Shown: positions 8,003 through 18,555, numbered from the stretch's first letter. The stretch: DNA of 64,000 bases from Hungatella hathewayi WAL-18680 (GCF_000235505.1 NZ_JH379029.1:447798-511797); one strand, 5' to 3'. Numbers and translations are program-made. The notes: generated by a model not told the origin, from the sequence alone.

Positions 8003-9469
8003 CTATTTCCAAAGCGCACTTCCATCATATATTTCCACCGCCGCCTCATAGAAGCCCAGCCGCTTACATTCCTCAATGACCAGACGGTAAATATCTTCAA
8101 ACAGCAGGGACGCTTTTTCGGAAAATGCTTCCTGATTCCCCGCTGAGAGTAACTCTATCACATCAACACATTTCTCATGAATCTCACAGTTCACCGGCGT
8201 TTTGCTGGTATTTAACAGTCCCGGAATACTGCGTCCAATCCGAAAATTCCTTTGCAGCAGCATGTAAATGGCATTCAACGCGTCTATTCCGACATGCTCC
8301 GTTATCAGTTTCAGAAGGATGGCCGGGGTCCGCTCATACAGGTACTCTTCCTCCCACTGACGGATGATTTCCGCTTTCGCCTCCTGAATCGCCTGCTCCG
8401 TAATCCGCGGCGCCGCACAGGCGGCCGCCCCCTCAATGGTCAACGCCAGCAGTTCCAGGCTGTCTAAATAACGCCGCACATGGTACGCAATCAAGTGGGC
8501 CGGAACCTGGATTTTCTCCAACTCCTCCCTATCCATCTCCACGAAAATGCCATTGCCCCGAACGGTCCTTACCACGCCCCAGTCCTGCAGAATCTGTATT
8601 GCTTTAATGGTGGTATCCACACTCACACCATATATGGTTTGAAGCTCCTTGTGAGAAGGAAGTTTATCTCCCGGCCGGTAACGCTCTGCAGCAATCAGGC
8701 CGAGAATATCCATATACACCGCCGAATATCTCACCTCGGCGCCTGCCAAAAGTTTTTCCAGCTGCTTTCTTCCAAGAAGCACCGCCGAATCAGGAGCTGC
8801 ACGAAAGGCCGGCCGCTCTCCCTCCGCAAGTCCGTATATCCCGGACATATCATCAAAATGAACGGACTCCGGCGCCTCCCCATGTTCCAGCGCTCTCATA
8901 AATTCCTTCAGCTGCTCATAAAACCTGGCTCTGACGGTCCTGTCATCCTGCAGCGGCTTCAAGTCGGAAAGTCCCAGACTCTCCACCACCTGAAGGCTCA
9001 AATCATTCTCATTGCGGGCCACAAAAAATCTCCATAGCCGTTTGGATAATTTCCAGAACTCCTCGCCATCCTCGATATTCATGTGCTCCACAATTTTCCG
9101 TGGAATGTACAAATCCTCCGGCTCACAGAGCGCAATCCCATTCTTAATGATTGGATAACACAGCAGCACGCCTGTTTTCAGGACATCGCTTGTGATGTCC
9201 GCATCAATTTTCTCCAGCGCCAGTCTGGTGGTCAGATGCACCTCATCCCTTCCTGCGCACACCACAGGCCGCTTTCTCTGCCGGGTCTCAATCAGTCCCG
9301 CCTCCTCCAGCATCGTCAGGGCACGCCGGACCGTTTTCTCCGAGGTCCCCAGTTCCTGGCACAAGTCGCTCCGGGACGGAAGACTTGTACCTGCCGGCAG
9401 CAGACCGCTCTCAATTTTATACTTCAGAATTTGAAACACTCTCTCATACATCATGCCATCATACTTCAA
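8003..9469 (-). CDS. GntR-type regulator with two winged-helix domains
   Basis: 488 residues; the TTG start at 9469 is tentative (GAGAGG 11 bp upstream). Two GntR-like winged helices are visible: residues about 7-72 (PSRSDLCQELGTSEKTVRRAL, then RQRKRPVVC wing) and about 247-312 (GDKLPSHKELQTIYGVSVDTTIKAI, then GNGIFVE wing). Between and after them are helical segments that match no effector domain I recognise. Ordinary GntR proteins have one such domain and are about 240 residues long, so this looks like a tandem duplication. It is embedded between two hybrid kinases, which makes control of the sensory operon or its targets likely. Confidence 0.8.
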   Translation of the reverse strand: MKYDGMMYERVFQILKYKIESGLLPAGTSLPSRSDLCQELGTSEKTVRRALTMLEEAGLIETRQRKRPVVCAGRDEVHLTTRLALEKIDADITSDVLKTGVLLCYPIIKNGIALCEPEDLYIPRKIVEHMNIEDGEEFWKLSKRLWRFFVARNENDLSLQVVESLGLSDLKPLQDDRTVRARFYEQLKEFMRALEHGEAPESVHFDDMSGIYGLAEGERPAFRAAPDSAVLLGRKQLEKLLAGAEVRYSAVYMDILGLIAAERYRPGDKLPSHKELQTIYGVSVDTTIKAIQILQDWGVVRTVRGNGIFVEMDREELEKIQVPAHLIAYHVRRYLDSLELLALTIEGAAACAAPRITEQAIQEAKAEIIRQWEEEYLYERTPAILLKLITEHVGIDALNAIYMLLQRNFRIGRSIPGLLNTSKTPVNCEIHEKCVDVIELLSAGNQEAFSEKASLLFEDIYRLVIEECKRLGFYEAAVEIYDGSALWK

Positions 9470-9487
9470 GATTATCTTTGCCTCTCG

Positions 9488-12073
9488 TCATTCGTTTTTT
9501 GTACTATCATATCCTTCTTTCCCCTCAGCAGTCAATACATCTGTGTAAGTACTGATCACGTCTTCCATCACGAATGGCTTTGCAATATGGGCATTCATAC
9601 CGCTGTCCATGCATTTCCTTATATCTTCATAAAACGAATTGGCCGTCATGGCGATAATGATAACGCTCCCGGCATCCTTTCTCGAAAGCTGACGGATGGT
9701 GTTCGTCGCCCGGTAACCGTCCATCACCGGCATCTGTACATCCATCAAAATTAAATCATAATACCCTTCTGGCGACGCGGCGAATTTTTCCACCGCCTCC
9801 TGCCCGTTCTTTGCCGTTGAAACCTCCGCTCCCGTATGCTGCAGCAATTCAACCGCTATGTATAAGTTAATCTCATTGTCTTCCACCACCAGAACCTTTG
9901 CATCCCGCAGGATGGCAGAGTTTTCCGTCTCCACCGGTGTCTGCGTCTCTCCCTCCAGCCGTTTCATCAGCTGAACGATGTCCACAAGAAATGCCGGCTG
10001 GCAGAGAGTCCCATCCGCGCCGCACAGACTGGCCGTATCGTCCAGCTCGTCCTGGTCATATCCCGTGATGATGATATGCAGCGCCTCATTCTGAGATTCC
10101 TGTCGGATAACCCCGGCCAATCGCTTGATATCATCACAGCAGCCCCACTCAAGGAAACACAGGTCATAAGGGGCATTCCCCTTCACCTTTTCCGGTATCA
10201 TGTCCGGCTCTCCGCCTTCCGTCTCCACCGTATAGACGGTGAAACCAGCTCTCTTCAGCACATTGGCAAGGTGCGTCTCCAGCTCCACATCTTTATTGAC
10301 AACAAGGACACTCTGATGGTATCCGAAGGCTTCCTCTTCCCCCTCCTGAATACGGCCAAAGGGCAGGTCCACCCGGAAAATGCTGCCGCTGCCGGCCTCG
10401 CTCGTCACAGTGATGGTTCCGCCCATCATTTCCACAAAATTCTTGGTGATGGGAAGACCGAGCCCGGTTCCTCCGTACTGGCGGGCAATTCCGCTGTTTT
10501 CCTGGGTGAATGTCTCGAAGACACGCTCCAGATTTTCCGGAGTAATGCCCCTGCCGGTATCGCTGACCTCAAAGCGGAGCCATATCGTCTCTTCATCCCG
10601 CCGCAGCTCCTCGATCATCAGACTCACGCGCCCTTTTTCCGGCGTAAATTTCATGGCATTGGATAGCAGATTGGTCAGAATCTGGTTAAGACGGAGGGCG
10701 TCGCCCACCAGAAACTCTTCCAGCTCTCCCCGCAGGTAAATCTCATAATCAATTTTTTTATGTTTCGCCTGCACATAAAATACGGTGGTCAGCGATTGCA
10801 GCAGCTGTCCCAAATCGAATTTTTCCAGATGCAGCTCGATTTTTCCGCTCTCGATTTTGGCCATATCCAGAATATCATTGATGAGGGCCAAAAGATGCTG
10901 GGAAGAGAGTATAATCTTGTCAAAACAGTGACTGATGCGGTCCGGTTCCCCGATGTGCTGTCTTCCCACCTCGGTCATGCCGATAATGCCGTTGAGCGGC
11001 GTTCGTATCTCATGGGACATCTGTGACAGGAAATCACTTTTCGCCCGGTTCGCCGCCTCCGCCCGCTCCTTCTCCACCAGCAGCAGCTCTTGGTTTCGCG
11101 TTTCGATGCGCCGCAATGCCAAAAAGAATAAGATAATGATGAGGAGAACCACGGAAAATATCCCCAGCCCCACCAGAACCATAAATCGGCTCAAATATAA
11201 TATTTTATCATTGACCGTCTCATATGCCATACTGGTCACCATATACCAGTTTGTTCCGGAAATCGGCACGTAATAGAGATACTCGTGATGCGTGCCGACT
11301 GTCAAAAGCGTCATTCCGCATTTCCCCGCCTGGATGTCCGCATGAAACGATTCCATATCATAGCCCTTGTCAAAAACCGCCTGCTTTTCATAGATGGAGA
11401 ACAGATTGGAGCCATATAACCCATCATTGGAAAAGGTGCTTTTGATTACAAAATCCCCGTCCCGGGTCACAATATTGGTGTAAGAGTTTGTTTCCTTCTC
11501 ACTCTCCATCCCCAGCTTCGCTCCAATCTCAGCCGTGGGTATCCCGATAATCACAGCCGTCAGCTTTTCTCCCTGAAATGACACCGGAGGAATGGGGACG
11601 CCCAACAGGATCATATTGCTCTCCCAGATAGTTTCATTGACAGAAACCAGTTCCTCCGTGCCGCTTAACAATTTATCAAGAACCGATATCTTTGACATGA
11701 CCGGTGTTGTGCCTTCCGGAGAATAGGCAATCCCTTTGGCGCTGATCATGGCGATATGGGCGAAACCATTATCTTCCTGCGCCTGCTCCAGAAAATCCTG
11801 CAGACTGGCTTCCTGTTCCAAATCAGCTTCCGTAATCGCGCCTGCAATGGTGCGAATCTGGGAAAACTGGCTGTCCAGATTCGTCTGAAAATGGCTGCTG
11901 ATCTGCGTTGTCATTTCCTCCAAATATACGGAACTGATATTTGTTACTGTCTTCTCCGCTTCGTTTTGATACACGACAAATGCGAACACACCGAGAATAG
12001 CGGTCATCAAGATAAGCGCAGAAGCAAACCTCAAGGTAATGAACTCTCTTTGTTCTTTCTGTTTTATGTTCAA
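9488..12073 (-). CDS. Hybrid histidine kinase with pseudo-receiver and receiver
   Basis: About 861 residues. TTG 12073 is preferred because AAGGAGG lies 6 bp upstream; ATG 12091 has no well-placed site. The order is membrane segment, extracytoplasmic Cache-like sensor, second membrane segment, HisKA ([15 protein letters not shown]), HATPase ([25 protein letters not shown]), a degenerate receiver and a C-terminal receiver ([14 protein letters not shown]). In the first receiver the acceptor strand reads LCFLEWGCC, so the Asp is replaced by Glu and it is probably a constitutive or structural domain. The gene follows the binding-lipoprotein gene by 31 bp, which suggests that lipoprotein feeds its sensor. 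Confidence 0.9.
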   Translation of the reverse strand: MNIKQKEQREFITLRFASALILMTAILGVFAFVVYQNEAEKTVTNISSVYLEEMTTQISSHFQTNLDSQFSQIRTIAGAITEADLEQEASLQDFLEQAQEDNGFAHIAMISAKGIAYSPEGTTPVMSKISVLDKLLSGTEELVSVNETIWESNMILLGVPIPPVSFQGEKLTAVIIGIPTAEIGAKLGMESEKETNSYTNIVTRDGDFVIKSTFSNDGLYGSNLFSIYEKQAVFDKGYDMESFHADIQAGKCGMTLLTVGTHHEYLYYVPISGTNWYMVTSMAYETVNDKILYLSRFMVLVGLGIFSVVLLIIILFFLALRRIETRNQELLLVEKERAEAANRAKSDFLSQMSHEIRTPLNGIIGMTEVGRQHIGEPDRISHCFDKIILSSQHLLALINDILDMAKIESGKIELHLEKFDLGQLLQSLTTVFYVQAKHKKIDYEIYLRGELEEFLVGDALRLNQILTNLLSNAMKFTPEKGRVSLMIEELRRDEETIWLRFEVSDTGRGITPENLERVFETFTQENSGIARQYGGTGLGLPITKNFVEMMGGTITVTSEAGSGSIFRVDLPFGRIQEGEEEAFGYHQSVLVVNKDVELETHLANVLKRAGFTVYTVETEGGEPDMIPEKVKGNAPYDLCFLEWGCCDDIKRLAGVIRQESQNEALHIIITGYDQDELDDTASLCGADGTLCQPAFLVDIVQLMKRLEGETQTPVETENSAILRDAKVLVVEDNEINLYIAVELLQHTGAEVSTAKNGQEAVEKFAASPEGYYDLILMDVQMPVMDGYRATNTIRQLSRKDAGSVIIIAMTANSFYEDIRKCMDSGMNAHIAKPFVMEDVISTYTDVLTAEGKEGYDSTKNE

Positions 12074-12104
12074 TGACTGCCTCCTTCTCATACTGTAAAT
12101 CTGT

Positions 12105-14048
12105 TTACTGCTCCTTGGCCAAATCGCGGATTCGTCCTTCCAGCTGAACATCCACCGCTTCGTCTCTGTGCTCCTCAAAATAGAGCGCCATGGCATCCCG
12201 GTAATAATATTCCATCTCGTTTACCAGGCTTACGCTGCCTTTGGGAGTCTCCTCGTCATAGCAGTTCAACATGGTGTATCCGTCGCCATTTCCCTCGGCG
12301 TAGCTGTTGATTCCGGCCATATAATCGTTGACCGCCACCTGGAAGCGCTCACTCCGCTCCAGAACAGTGCCATCCGGCCAGGTGACACTTACCAGCCTGC
12401 TTCCGGCCGGTTTGCTGCTGTCAAACGTGTAGTGCAGGCCGGATATCTGCAGAAACTGCCCTCCGGGGAACTCCTCCGTGCAGGTGCTCAGTCCATTTTC
12501 CAGCATATCCCATACCGTCTGTCCGTCCATCTCCACCACGATAATCCGGTTGTCAAACGGACAAACTGCGGCAGTATCACCGCCGTATACCACTCCCTGA
12601 TAAAAGCTGGCCCGGATTCCGCCGCCATTGACCACAGCAATAGGAGCGCCCGACACCTCCGCGACGCAGTCCGCCACAAAATTGCCGATTTCCGTCTCTT
12701 CCCTTCGGGTATTGAAATTTTCCATCAACAAATCATGGGCCATCTCACCAATGACGGTAAAATCATACTCCGATTTTCCTGTGCCTTCATAATAGTAGTT
12801 GTCAATATCCTGAAGCGCCTCCTCCACCGTGCATTTACCGGCCATCACATCTCTGACACAGCCGCCTAAATATTCAATGGTTTTGCTGGGAAACAGCACA
12901 TTGTATATATATCCTGACTCTATATATTCCTCGACACCCGCAGGAATCCAGTCTTCCTGCTGCTGATACTCCAGCAGACAGGAGATTCCAGGCCCCATAT
13001 CCTGGATAAGGGCCGCCTGCCCTTCCGGGGTGGAGAGCAAATCCACAATCCGTTTACAGGCTTCCTGCTTTTCTTCACTGATGGCATTATTCACTCCCAT
13101 CAGCGCCGAAGGGGCAAACATAAACCATGGATGATTTCCCTCACTGCCAAGCAGCGGAAGCATCCGGTAGGAATAGGCCTCGGCCGTCCCTTTCAGAACT
13201 TCTTTCTGGTTCTGCTCCACACACGCATAGTACAGCGAGGAATCCCCGAAGGCGGCAGCGAGAGTGCCATTGCTCAATCTCTGCTCACAGAGAATCGAGT
13301 TCCGCTGGCGGGCAATAGCGGCCGGGTCCATGATTCCGGCATTCACCAGTTCATCCGGCAGGACAAAACTCTCCTCCCAGACACCGGTAAACATCGCTTT
13401 CTTTTCCTTAAAATCCGCCAGCCATTGGACCCCTTCCACGGTTCCCAGAAAATCAGGAATCATACAGCCTACATAAAACATACCAACTTCCGCATTATAA
13501 TCACTGCGCATGGAAAAATTGGTATGGTCCTCTCCCACACCAAGCCCCTTTTCCTTCAATTTGGCCAGCGCCTCTACCAGCTCCGTATTACTTGTGGGCA
13601 TAGAAATGCCTGCCTGCTCAAACATCGTTTCATTGACGACATATCCACTGTATACGCCAGGAAGAGGAATCAGATACGTTTTCCCATCCTGTTTCAAATC
13701 ACTCATGATGGTACCGTCATAGGCCGAGCTGGCCCTGGTATCACTTAAATCCAGCAGATATTTCTGCACCATATCAGAATCCGGCTGCGCTGCTATCACC
13801 AGCTCCGGCCCTACTCCTCTTTCCAATCGGCGCAGTTCCTCGCTGGAATAGGGCGATATTTCAATCCTCAAATCGATATCATCATACGTGGACTCCACCA
13901 GCTTTTCCACCTGTTTAAAATGATTATTATAGAGAATTTCCACCACTATTTTTTCTTTTGGCGCCTGCTTCCCGCAGCCTGTCAAAATACAGGACATCAT
14001 AGTTGTATACAGTATCAACCGTACACATTTTTTTAACCCGCGGCTCAT
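12105..14048 (-). CDS. Lipoprotein: solute-binding fold fused to 5'-nucleotidase C domain
   Basis: 647 residues with a lipoprotein signal peptide and lipobox LTGC near residue 25, so it is exported and lipid-anchored. Residues about 35-410 look like an ABC family-1 extracellular solute-binding protein (AIARQRN..., [28 protein letters not shown]). Residues about 430-640 match the C-terminal domain of 5'-nucleotidases ([54 protein letters not shown]). The metallophosphatase domain that carries catalysis in those enzymes is absent, so this part probably only binds a nucleoside- or sugar-like ligand. No permease genes are nearby; a sensory partner of the adjacent kinase is the likely role. Confidence 0.82.
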   Translation of the reverse strand: MSRGLKKCVRLILYTTMMSCILTGCGKQAPKEKIVVEILYNNHFKQVEKLVESTYDDIDLRIEISPYSSEELRRLERGVGPELVIAAQPDSDMVQKYLLDLSDTRASSAYDGTIMSDLKQDGKTYLIPLPGVYSGYVVNETMFEQAGISMPTSNTELVEALAKLKEKGLGVGEDHTNFSMRSDYNAEVGMFYVGCMIPDFLGTVEGVQWLADFKEKKAMFTGVWEESFVLPDELVNAGIMDPAAIARQRNSILCEQRLSNGTLAAAFGDSSLYYACVEQNQKEVLKGTAEAYSYRMLPLLGSEGNHPWFMFAPSALMGVNNAISEEKQEACKRIVDLLSTPEGQAALIQDMGPGISCLLEYQQQEDWIPAGVEEYIESGYIYNVLFPSKTIEYLGGCVRDVMAGKCTVEEALQDIDNYYYEGTGKSEYDFTVIGEMAHDLLMENFNTRREETEIGNFVADCVAEVSGAPIAVVNGGGIRASFYQGVVYGGDTAAVCPFDNRIIVVEMDGQTVWDMLENGLSTCTEEFPGGQFLQISGLHYTFDSSKPAGSRLVSVTWPDGTVLERSERFQVAVNDYMAGINSYAEGNGDGYTMLNCYDEETPKGSVSLVNEMEYYYRDAMALYFEEHRDEAVDVQLEGRIRDLAKEQ

Positions 14049-14076
14049 TTCGCATCCCCTTTCGTTTGTCCGCTAT

Positions 14077-16113
14077 CTATTCCGGTTGTGACAACAGAAT
14101 AGACTGCATGGAATCATCATAAAAGCGATACTGATTCCTTCCGGCATGTTTCCCTGCATACAGCGCCTGGTCCGCATGGAGAAACAACTCCTCATATGTA
14201 ACATCACTTCCGGACGCCAGCGCGACGCCGATGCTCACTGACACCTCAAACCCGTCATAGGACCCGGACACCTTGTGGAAAATGCGTTCGACCAGCCGCT
14301 CGATATCCACCTCATATTCCATATAGACCAGAAATTCGTCCCCGCCGATGCGGGCCACAATATCGGAATTGCGCACGCTGCTTTTCAGCCTGGCGGCAAC
14401 GGCCTTCAGCATTTTATCTCCGTAAAGATGGCCGTAGCTGTCATTTATCTTTTTAAATGTATCCAAATCTAAAACAAGAAGCGCGGCTTTCTTCTTATCT
14501 AATGCTAATAGGTGGCGTTTAATTTCCTCGCACGCATGATTTCTGGCAAACAGCCCCGTCAAATCATCACGCTGGGCCTGCACAGCCAGTTTATCCAATG
14601 CATTCCGCTCCTCCTGGTTGTCAATAAATTTGCCGATAACCTTGGTCGGACGGGCATTTTCATCCAATCCCCAGACGGGGCGGGCCACCACCTTGTACCA
14701 ACGCCGCTCTCCTTTGAGGTTCAGTTGATATACCTGGCTGACAATCGGCTCTTCCGGGGTGGCGCATTGTACACGGGAATACAAATCCCGGAAATCCTCC
14801 TCGGAAAATATGGAGAGCAGTTCCTCGTCGCTCTGGGGATGCAGAATACTCTCCCGGATGCCTGCCTGGGCGGCTCCCCACTCGGAAAGAATCAGCGTGT
14901 CAAACTCGCAGTTGTATTCAAACTGGATTTCCATGGTCAGGGATGCGTAAAACTGATATTTTGTCCGCTCCTGTTCCAGCAAATCCAGCGTTTTGTCGGA
15001 AGCCCCCTGGCTGTGAAGCACATCGTAGGCCAGTGCGTGAATATTATCCCGCGTGATTTTTCCCGCCGAGCGGACCTTGACCTCATTTTCCAGGTGGGAA
15101 TCCACGACTTTCAGGGCGTCCAGCAGAACGGGATTGAAGGCGCCGCACTCGCCGTTAAAAATCATATTCAGGGCCTGCTCATGAGAATATGCCTTCTTGT
15201 ATACACGTTCACTGGTCAGGGCGTCATAGACATCCGCCAGGGAAACCACCTGGGCCGCGATTGGGATTTGCTCGCCGGACAGACCGTCCGGATACCCACT
15301 TCCGTCATACCGCTCATGATGCCAGCGGCAGATATCTCTCGCTACCTGTACCAGTTCCTCGTTTTGATAATAGGTCAGTCCTTCCAGCATTTCGGCGCCA
15401 ATCAGGCTGTGGGTTTTGATAAGCTCAAACTCTTCCGGCGTCAATTTCCCCGGCTTATTCAGGATTTCCTCGGGTATTGAGATTTTTCCAATATCATGGA
15501 GGGAGGACGCGTTTGTAATAAGGGCAATCCTGGCAGGGGTTAAGTGATACTGCTTGCAGGTCTTTTGAAGCTACTTTAACAATATCTCCGTTATGGTGCG
15601 GATGTGGAGTACATGGAGACCACTTTCGCCGTTGCGAAACTCCACGATGTGGCTGAGAATGTCTACCATAACCACATTGTTTTTTTCTTTTTCCAATATC
15701 TGTTCCGTGACCATATGTTCCAAATGCTTCTGCTTGGCATAGAGTCTTATGGTATTTTCAATCCGGTGACGGACTATCATTTTTTGGAAGGGACGGTTGA
15801 TGTATTCTGCCGCGCCCAAATTGTAGGCATGGTCTATGTAGGCGGCCGAGGTTTCCGATGAGACGATGATGACCGGGATATCGTTTAACAGACCGTCACG
15901 ATTCATCATAGTCAGCACCTCAAAACCGTCCAGCTTGGGCATGATGATATCCAGCAGAACCGTGGCGATTTCCATGCGGTACCGGTTTAAATAGGCTAAT
16001 GCTTCCTCCCCGTCAGACGCCTCCAGAATCTCGTAGTCCGGCGCCAGAATATCGGATAGAATGGCGCGGTTGATTTCCGAATCGTCGGCAATGAGGATTT
16101 TGGTTTTCTTCAT
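14077..16113 (-). pseudogene. Response regulator-HD-GYP-GGDEF protein interrupted by in-frame TAG
   Basis: One reading frame runs from ATG 16113 (or GTG 16116) to the stop at 14077, broken only by a TAG at 15571-15573. Upstream of it lie a receiver domain (LLDIIMPKLDG) and the first part of an HD-GYP domain (HVLHIRTITEILLK). Downstream, without a frame change, come LHDIGKIS, HERYDGSGYPDG and a GGDEF domain with intact RIGGDEF. Replacing the stop with CAG (Gln) would give a normal 679-residue c-di-GMP enzyme containing both hydrolysis and synthesis modules. No start codon with a ribosome site follows the TAG. It is either a recent nonsense mutation, a suppressed stop, or a sequencing error. 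Confidence 0.85.
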
Positions 16114-16490
16114 CACTGCTTCACACCTCCCAGGGCCAGGGAAGCCAGCAATTCGGAAAAAACAGTATCCATGTCACGGTAGGCGCTATCAAAATCTGTA
16201 AATGCCAGATGGATGTCATTGGTATCCTGCACACTGCGCAGAGTTTCCACGAGTTTTGCAGTCTTATCCGCCAATGAAGACAGGCCCAGATTCAGGGTCA
16301 CGCCCTTCAGCGTGTGGGCCGCGCGAAAGGCTGCCTCGTAATCCTGCTGTTTTAACGACGTACAAATATCCGTATAGTTGGAGTCTTTCAGCAGGATTCC
16401 AATCAGACGTAGCAGCATATCTTCGCCGATTCGACAGGTTGTGTCCGCATAATCTCCACCCAGTTTTTCATAGGCTTCTTTCAGAGTCAT
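16113..16490 (-). CDS. Hpt (histidine phosphotransfer) domain protein
   Basis: 125 residues forming a single Hpt four-helix domain; the phospho-acceptor histidine lies in AAHTLKGVTLNLG (about residue 59). Such proteins shuttle phosphate between hybrid-kinase receivers and response regulators. It is the first gene of the sensory operon, its stop overlaps the regulator start (TGATG), and the operon holds two hybrid kinases that need an Hpt partner. The natural relay would be kinase receiver to this Hpt to the receiver of the interrupted HD-GYP/GGDEF protein. Confidence 0.88.
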   Translation of the reverse strand: MTLKEAYEKLGGDYADTTCRIGEDMLLRLIGILLKDSNYTDICTSLKQQDYEAAFRAAHTLKGVTLNLGLSSLADKTAKLVETLRSVQDTNDIHLAFTDFDSAYRDMDTVFSELLASLALGGVKQ

Positions 16491-16621
16491 AACATATCCC
16501 CTTTCAACGCAAGGCCGGTTTCTTATAGAAAACGTACGAAACGATTAAATACCACAATAATTAAAATATCATTCTTGGAACCTTATCCAGATAATTATAA
16601 AACAAACACTCTGGTTTTGCA

Positions 16622-16657
16622 ACAAAAACCCCTGGCGCTTGGGACAGCTCCAGGGGA
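16622..16657 (-). terminator. Intrinsic terminator
   Basis: On the minus strand CCCCTGG...CCAGGGG forms a stem followed by TTTTTGTT, placed 50 bp after the stop of the 16708-17583 gene. It separates that gene from the sensory operon. The rest of the 217-bp gap (16491-16707) shows only AT-rich promoter-like sequence ahead of the Hpt gene. Confidence 0.8.
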
Positions 16658-16707
16658 ATGTTGGATATTGGTGGGATTTTGGTGGTGGGATATTTGTTTT
16701 TCGTATT

Positions 16708-17583
16708 TTATCGAGATTGTTGGACAGGGGAATATTGGATGGCAATATCATAGCCATTGTCTTTGTATGTCAGCTCCAGATGATAATCTCCGATATCCAG
16801 GACGCCTTCTTTGATGGGATAAAATTTCTTTTCCTTTCCGTCCATAATCACAAATTCATTCATCGTGCCATATTCATCTAACGCAGCCATGATATCTCTG
16901 ATGCAGTCATCGCAGAAAAGTGATTTCATTTTCTGTATGCTCAAAATGCCTCTAGTCCGGTCCAGGCGGGCGTGTCCTGTTTTGTTTCCCGGCATTTTTG
17001 TGATTAACAGGGTGGCCTCACTGATATCATCGTAGCCGCCGGAGACTTTGGTACCGCCGGAGAACTGGGTGTCGGCGGAGACTTGGGTGTCTCCGGAGGC
17101 CTGGGTGGCGCCGGAGACCGCCGCGTCGTCCTCAAAAATATCCAGTCCGTAGAGCATTCCGGTGTTATTGCACAGCAGATAGACCTGGTTTGGAAATGTC
17201 TGGGGGTACAGGCGGCATATCTGGGCTGTGTTTGGGATGTAGCGGATATAGTTTTCTTTGTCACGGCTGAAATCGCTGTATATCAAATCCTGCCGGATCG
17301 TTCTGGCTATGGCCTCATACTCATCGTCCGTGGCGGAAGCCGCGTAGGCGGTTATCCTGTTCAGGGCCATCTCGATATTCTTTTCATTCTGCCTCTCGAT
17401 TTTACCAAAATGATAGGAATACAGAAGCTCCGTAAACAGAACCGTCAGCGCGCACAGCAGAACGGCCCCATACCAGAGGGAGCGTTTATCCGCCTGGCTT
17501 AGATGGGATTGATTCCAGTCACACCTGTCATCCCTCCAAAAATTCCCGTATCCCTTCTGTATATTATCCCACAATTTTTTCAT
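16708..17583 (-). CDS. Single-pass membrane protein of unknown function
   Basis: 291 residues. A cytoplasmic N-terminus of about 35 residues is followed by one membrane segment (about 37-55, YGAVLLCALTVLFTELLYSY) and an extracytoplasmic region. Residues 157-183 form four six-residue repeats of the pattern SG[A/D/G]T[Q/K]x, which looks like a flexible linker. I do not recognise the family. It stands alone between terminators, so it is not part of the sensory operon, although its topology (membrane anchor plus external domain) resembles a sensor or anchored binding module. Confidence 0.6.
   Translation of the reverse strand: MKKLWDNIQKGYGNFWRDDRCDWNQSHLSQADKRSLWYGAVLLCALTVLFTELLYSYHFGKIERQNEKNIEMALNRITAYAASATDDEYEAIARTIRQDLIYSDFSRDKENYIRYIPNTAQICRLYPQTFPNQVYLLCNNTGMLYGLDIFEDDAAVSGATQASGDTQVSADTQFSGGTKVSGGYDDISEATLLITKMPGNKTGHARLDRTRGILSIQKMKSLFCDDCIRDIMAALDEYGTMNEFVIMDGKEKKFYPIKEGVLDIGDYHLELTYKDNGYDIAIQYSPVQQSR
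17035..17115 (-). repeat. In-gene 18-bp degenerate tandem repeat
   Basis: Four copies of an 18-bp unit (GGAGAC...GGTGTC-like) encode the SGxTQx hexapeptides of the membrane protein. The length is a multiple of three, so copy-number change would keep the frame. Confidence 0.7.
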
Positions 17584-17720
17584 AGGTACCCCACTTACGA
17601 GTTATAGTCTTATAGCTAATATTATATAAGCTTTACGTACCTTCTGCAACTTCTTATTTTATTGTATGATTAAAACAACAAAGCTCACAGCGTATAGAAC
17701 TTAAGCCAGAAGAGAATATT

Positions 17721-18065
17721 ATGACCATGGATAATGAAAGAAAGACTCTCGGAAAACGTATTAATCAGACAAGAAAGGACCGTGGCATCACCGCCGACAA
17801 ATTGTCCGAATTATGCAACATAAACGCAACTTATCTCCGCCAAATCGAAGGCAGCGGAAAAACACCCAGCCTGCCCGTATTTATTTCCATCTGCAATTCT
17901 TTAAAAGTCTCCGCAAACTATCTTTTACAGGATGAACTGGATGTGAGCGAAATCAGCGATATCGAAGAACTGGAAACCCTCTGGGAAACCGCCGAACCCA
18001 GCCAGTATGAGCTGGTTGTCTCAATGCTGAAGGCAGCGATTGCGCATATTAAGGGGGAGGAATAG
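17721..18065 (+). CDS. XRE-family helix-turn-helix regulator
   Basis: 114 residues with an N-terminal Cro/cI-type helix-turn-helix (about 10-65: LGKRINQTRKDRGITADKLSEL, then NATYLRQIEGSGKTPSLPVF). A roughly 40-residue acidic and helical tail follows (ISDIEELETLWETAEPSQYEL), probably for dimerisation. The ATG at 17721 has only a weak GAAGAG site. It is the first gene of an AT-rich accessory stretch. Its target is unknown; autoregulation is usual in the family. Confidence 0.82.
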   Translation: MTMDNERKTLGKRINQTRKDRGITADKLSELCNINATYLRQIEGSGKTPSLPVFISICNSLKVSANYLLQDELDVSEISDIEELETLWETAEPSQYELVVSMLKAAIAHIKGEE

Positions 18066-18192
18066 CAGCAATAGGATTTTTGAAGGTTTAGTGTTTGAAA
18101 GATTTCTGTTCTATTGGGGTCAATAAATAGAGGATGTGTCTGTTATGAGAATAAACCTATAATGAAAAGAAAAGACAATATTAGGTGGAATC

Positions 18193-18405
18193 ATGATAAC
18201 ATATGATAAGCTATGGGAAACCATGGATAAGAAAGGAATCACTAAATATAAATTAGTCAACGATTATGGAATAAGTAAATCCATGATAAATCGATTGAAT
18301 CATAATATGGGAATCAATACAAATACGATTAATAATTTGTGCAGTATTTTAAATTGTAATGTTGAAGATATTTTAACATTCTGTCCGGATGAGGAAAAAG
18401 CCTGA
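18193..18405 (+). CDS. Small XRE-type helix-turn-helix protein
   Basis: 70 residues, essentially one helix-turn-helix domain: KLWETMDKKGITKYKLVNDYG, then SKSMINRLNHNMGINTNTINNL and CSILNCNVEDIL, which is the compact YozG/HTH_26 type. AGGTGG lies 4-5 bp before the ATG. It is a paralogue of the protein at 20682-20894 (shared LWETM, YKLxxDYGI and LNCxVEDIL-like patterns). The gene ends in a strong terminator and lies inside a pair of inverted repeats. Confidence 0.82.
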   Translation: MITYDKLWETMDKKGITKYKLVNDYGISKSMINRLNHNMGINTNTINNLCSILNCNVEDILTFCPDEEKA

Positions 18406-18437
18406 GCAACTCAATGAGAGTTGTTTAGGCTTTTTTG
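18400..18437 (+). terminator. Intrinsic terminator after small XRE gene
   Basis: GCCTGAGCAACTC and GAGTTGTTTAGGC form a 13-bp stem around a short AATGA loop, followed by TTTTTT. It overlaps the end of the XRE coding sequence. Confidence 0.9.
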
Positions 18438-18555
18438 TTATGAAGAGATACAATAGGCATTGAAATTCTACGACTAACCTGGTATACTCTTTTATAGGAA
18501 TAGGGGTCTATTTATTGACCCTCATATTTATAAAGAAATCTGGTGGAGAAAAATT

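Larger units (their letters stand above)
18117..18521. repeat. 15-bp inverted repeat pair flanking a small XRE gene
   Basis: GGGTCAATAAATAGA at 18117-18131 is repeated exactly in inverted orientation at 18507-18521, bracketing the 18193-18405 gene and its terminator. The two copies are 375 bp apart. They could be paired operators, or the ends of a small mobilised cassette; no transposase or target duplication was seen. Confidence 0.6.
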
